Below are positions 59,806 through 59,989 of a stretch of DNA of 59,989 bases, piece after piece. The stretch comes from Bacillus sp. J37. GTDB taxonomy: Bacteria; Bacillota; Bacilli; Bacillales; Bacillaceae. The translations under genes were made by a program, and so were the position numbers. Location: the NCBI RefSeq assembly GCF_000518865.1, contig NZ_JAEK01000027.1:1-59989 (forward strand). Direction: 5' to 3'. The notes under the pieces are model-generated. The model was not told the DNA's origin and ran no database searches. It worked only from the letters and a program-made list of their open reading frames with translations. Within the stretch, counting starts at the first letter, position 1. The number at the start of each line of letters is the position of its first letter.

Positions 59806-59925
59806 GAACAAAACAAAGAAAAATAATGGAGATAAGAGGTCCAGAATAAGGATAAAATATTGGATAAGTATTGATTTGCTATTGAGTGCGATATTGGATA
59901 AACCCAATGATGGCAAGGGTTAGAA

Positions 59926-59971
59926 CAAAAAAGAGAGGAAAGAAATCGAACTCTTTTCTCCCCTCTCTTTC
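59926..59971 (-). terminator. Terminator at the right edge
   Basis: AAAGAGAGG pairs with CCTCTCTTT, followed on the minus strand by TTTTG after the T-run; serves a minus-strand gene outside the window. Confidence 0.6.
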
Positions 59972-59989
59972 ATCTGTTATCCGAGAATT

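Overview
The window reads as an AT-rich Bacillaceae chromosome carrying a nearly complete siphovirus-type prophage beside older mobile-element debris. Host assignment rests on a DUF3231 gene, a GreA-type factor, an ABC-F ATPase closest to my memory of Bacillus YfmM, a stress-type SDR and a Bacillus-style interspersed hairpin repeat. Nothing here fixes the genus, and no database search was possible. I see no tRNA, rRNA or CRISPR array.

Region 1 (1-9.2 kb) is chromosomal backbone: an IS1182-type insertion sequence at the left edge, a small membrane protein, a GreA/GreB-type factor, DUF3231, a decayed membrane-protein gene, the ABC-F ATPase, a frameshifted SDR with a Gln/Met-rich N-terminus, and a 54-residue TTG-start ORF.

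Region 2 (about 9.0-17.9 kb) is an accessory stretch: a DUF6323-DUF6179 pair of unknown function, the tail of a dead serine recombinase, a VanZ-type protein, a DUF1413-VanR-VanS-carboxypeptidase operon without any D-Ala-D-Lac/Ser ligase, and a MerR/TipA-type regulator coupled to a DUF2268 metalloprotease. Short pieces resembling the 3' end of rlmD (motif DMFP-x-T) recur at 9.1, 12.67, 12.83 and, weakly, 59.48 kb. This suggests repeated integration at one type of target.

Region 3 (about 17.9-59.4 kb) is the prophage, almost all on the minus strand. From right to left it has a Cro/CI-type repressor with paired operators, a truncated D12-type methylase, a large ImmA/IrrE-HTH protein, a structured leader and sigma-like factor, DUF2800/DUF2815/DNA polymerase A, a host-type TetR/GAP cargo insertion, an Ant-type antirepressor, VapE primase-helicase, VRR-NUC, SNF2 helicase, a DUF1492/RinA-like late regulator, HNH plus a possible cos region, two DNA methylases, small individually led cassettes, TerS/TerL, portal, ClpP-like protease, HK97 capsid, connectors, tail genes (with a -1 frameshift chaperone pair), tape measure, tail-tip proteins, holin, amidase-SPOR, and finally a SHOCT-type protein with three serine-recombinase-type genes. 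Every core module is intact, so it may be inducible. The exact ends are not resolved.

The signals most worth a second look are regulatory: the leader at 56.49-56.67 kb, where one segment can pair either with the sigma-gene ribosome binding site or with an upstream segment; three 60-bp leaders at 37.9, 39.0 and 39.4 kb that fold over the ribosome binding sites of small phage genes; and a 45-bp motif present three times across the prophage.
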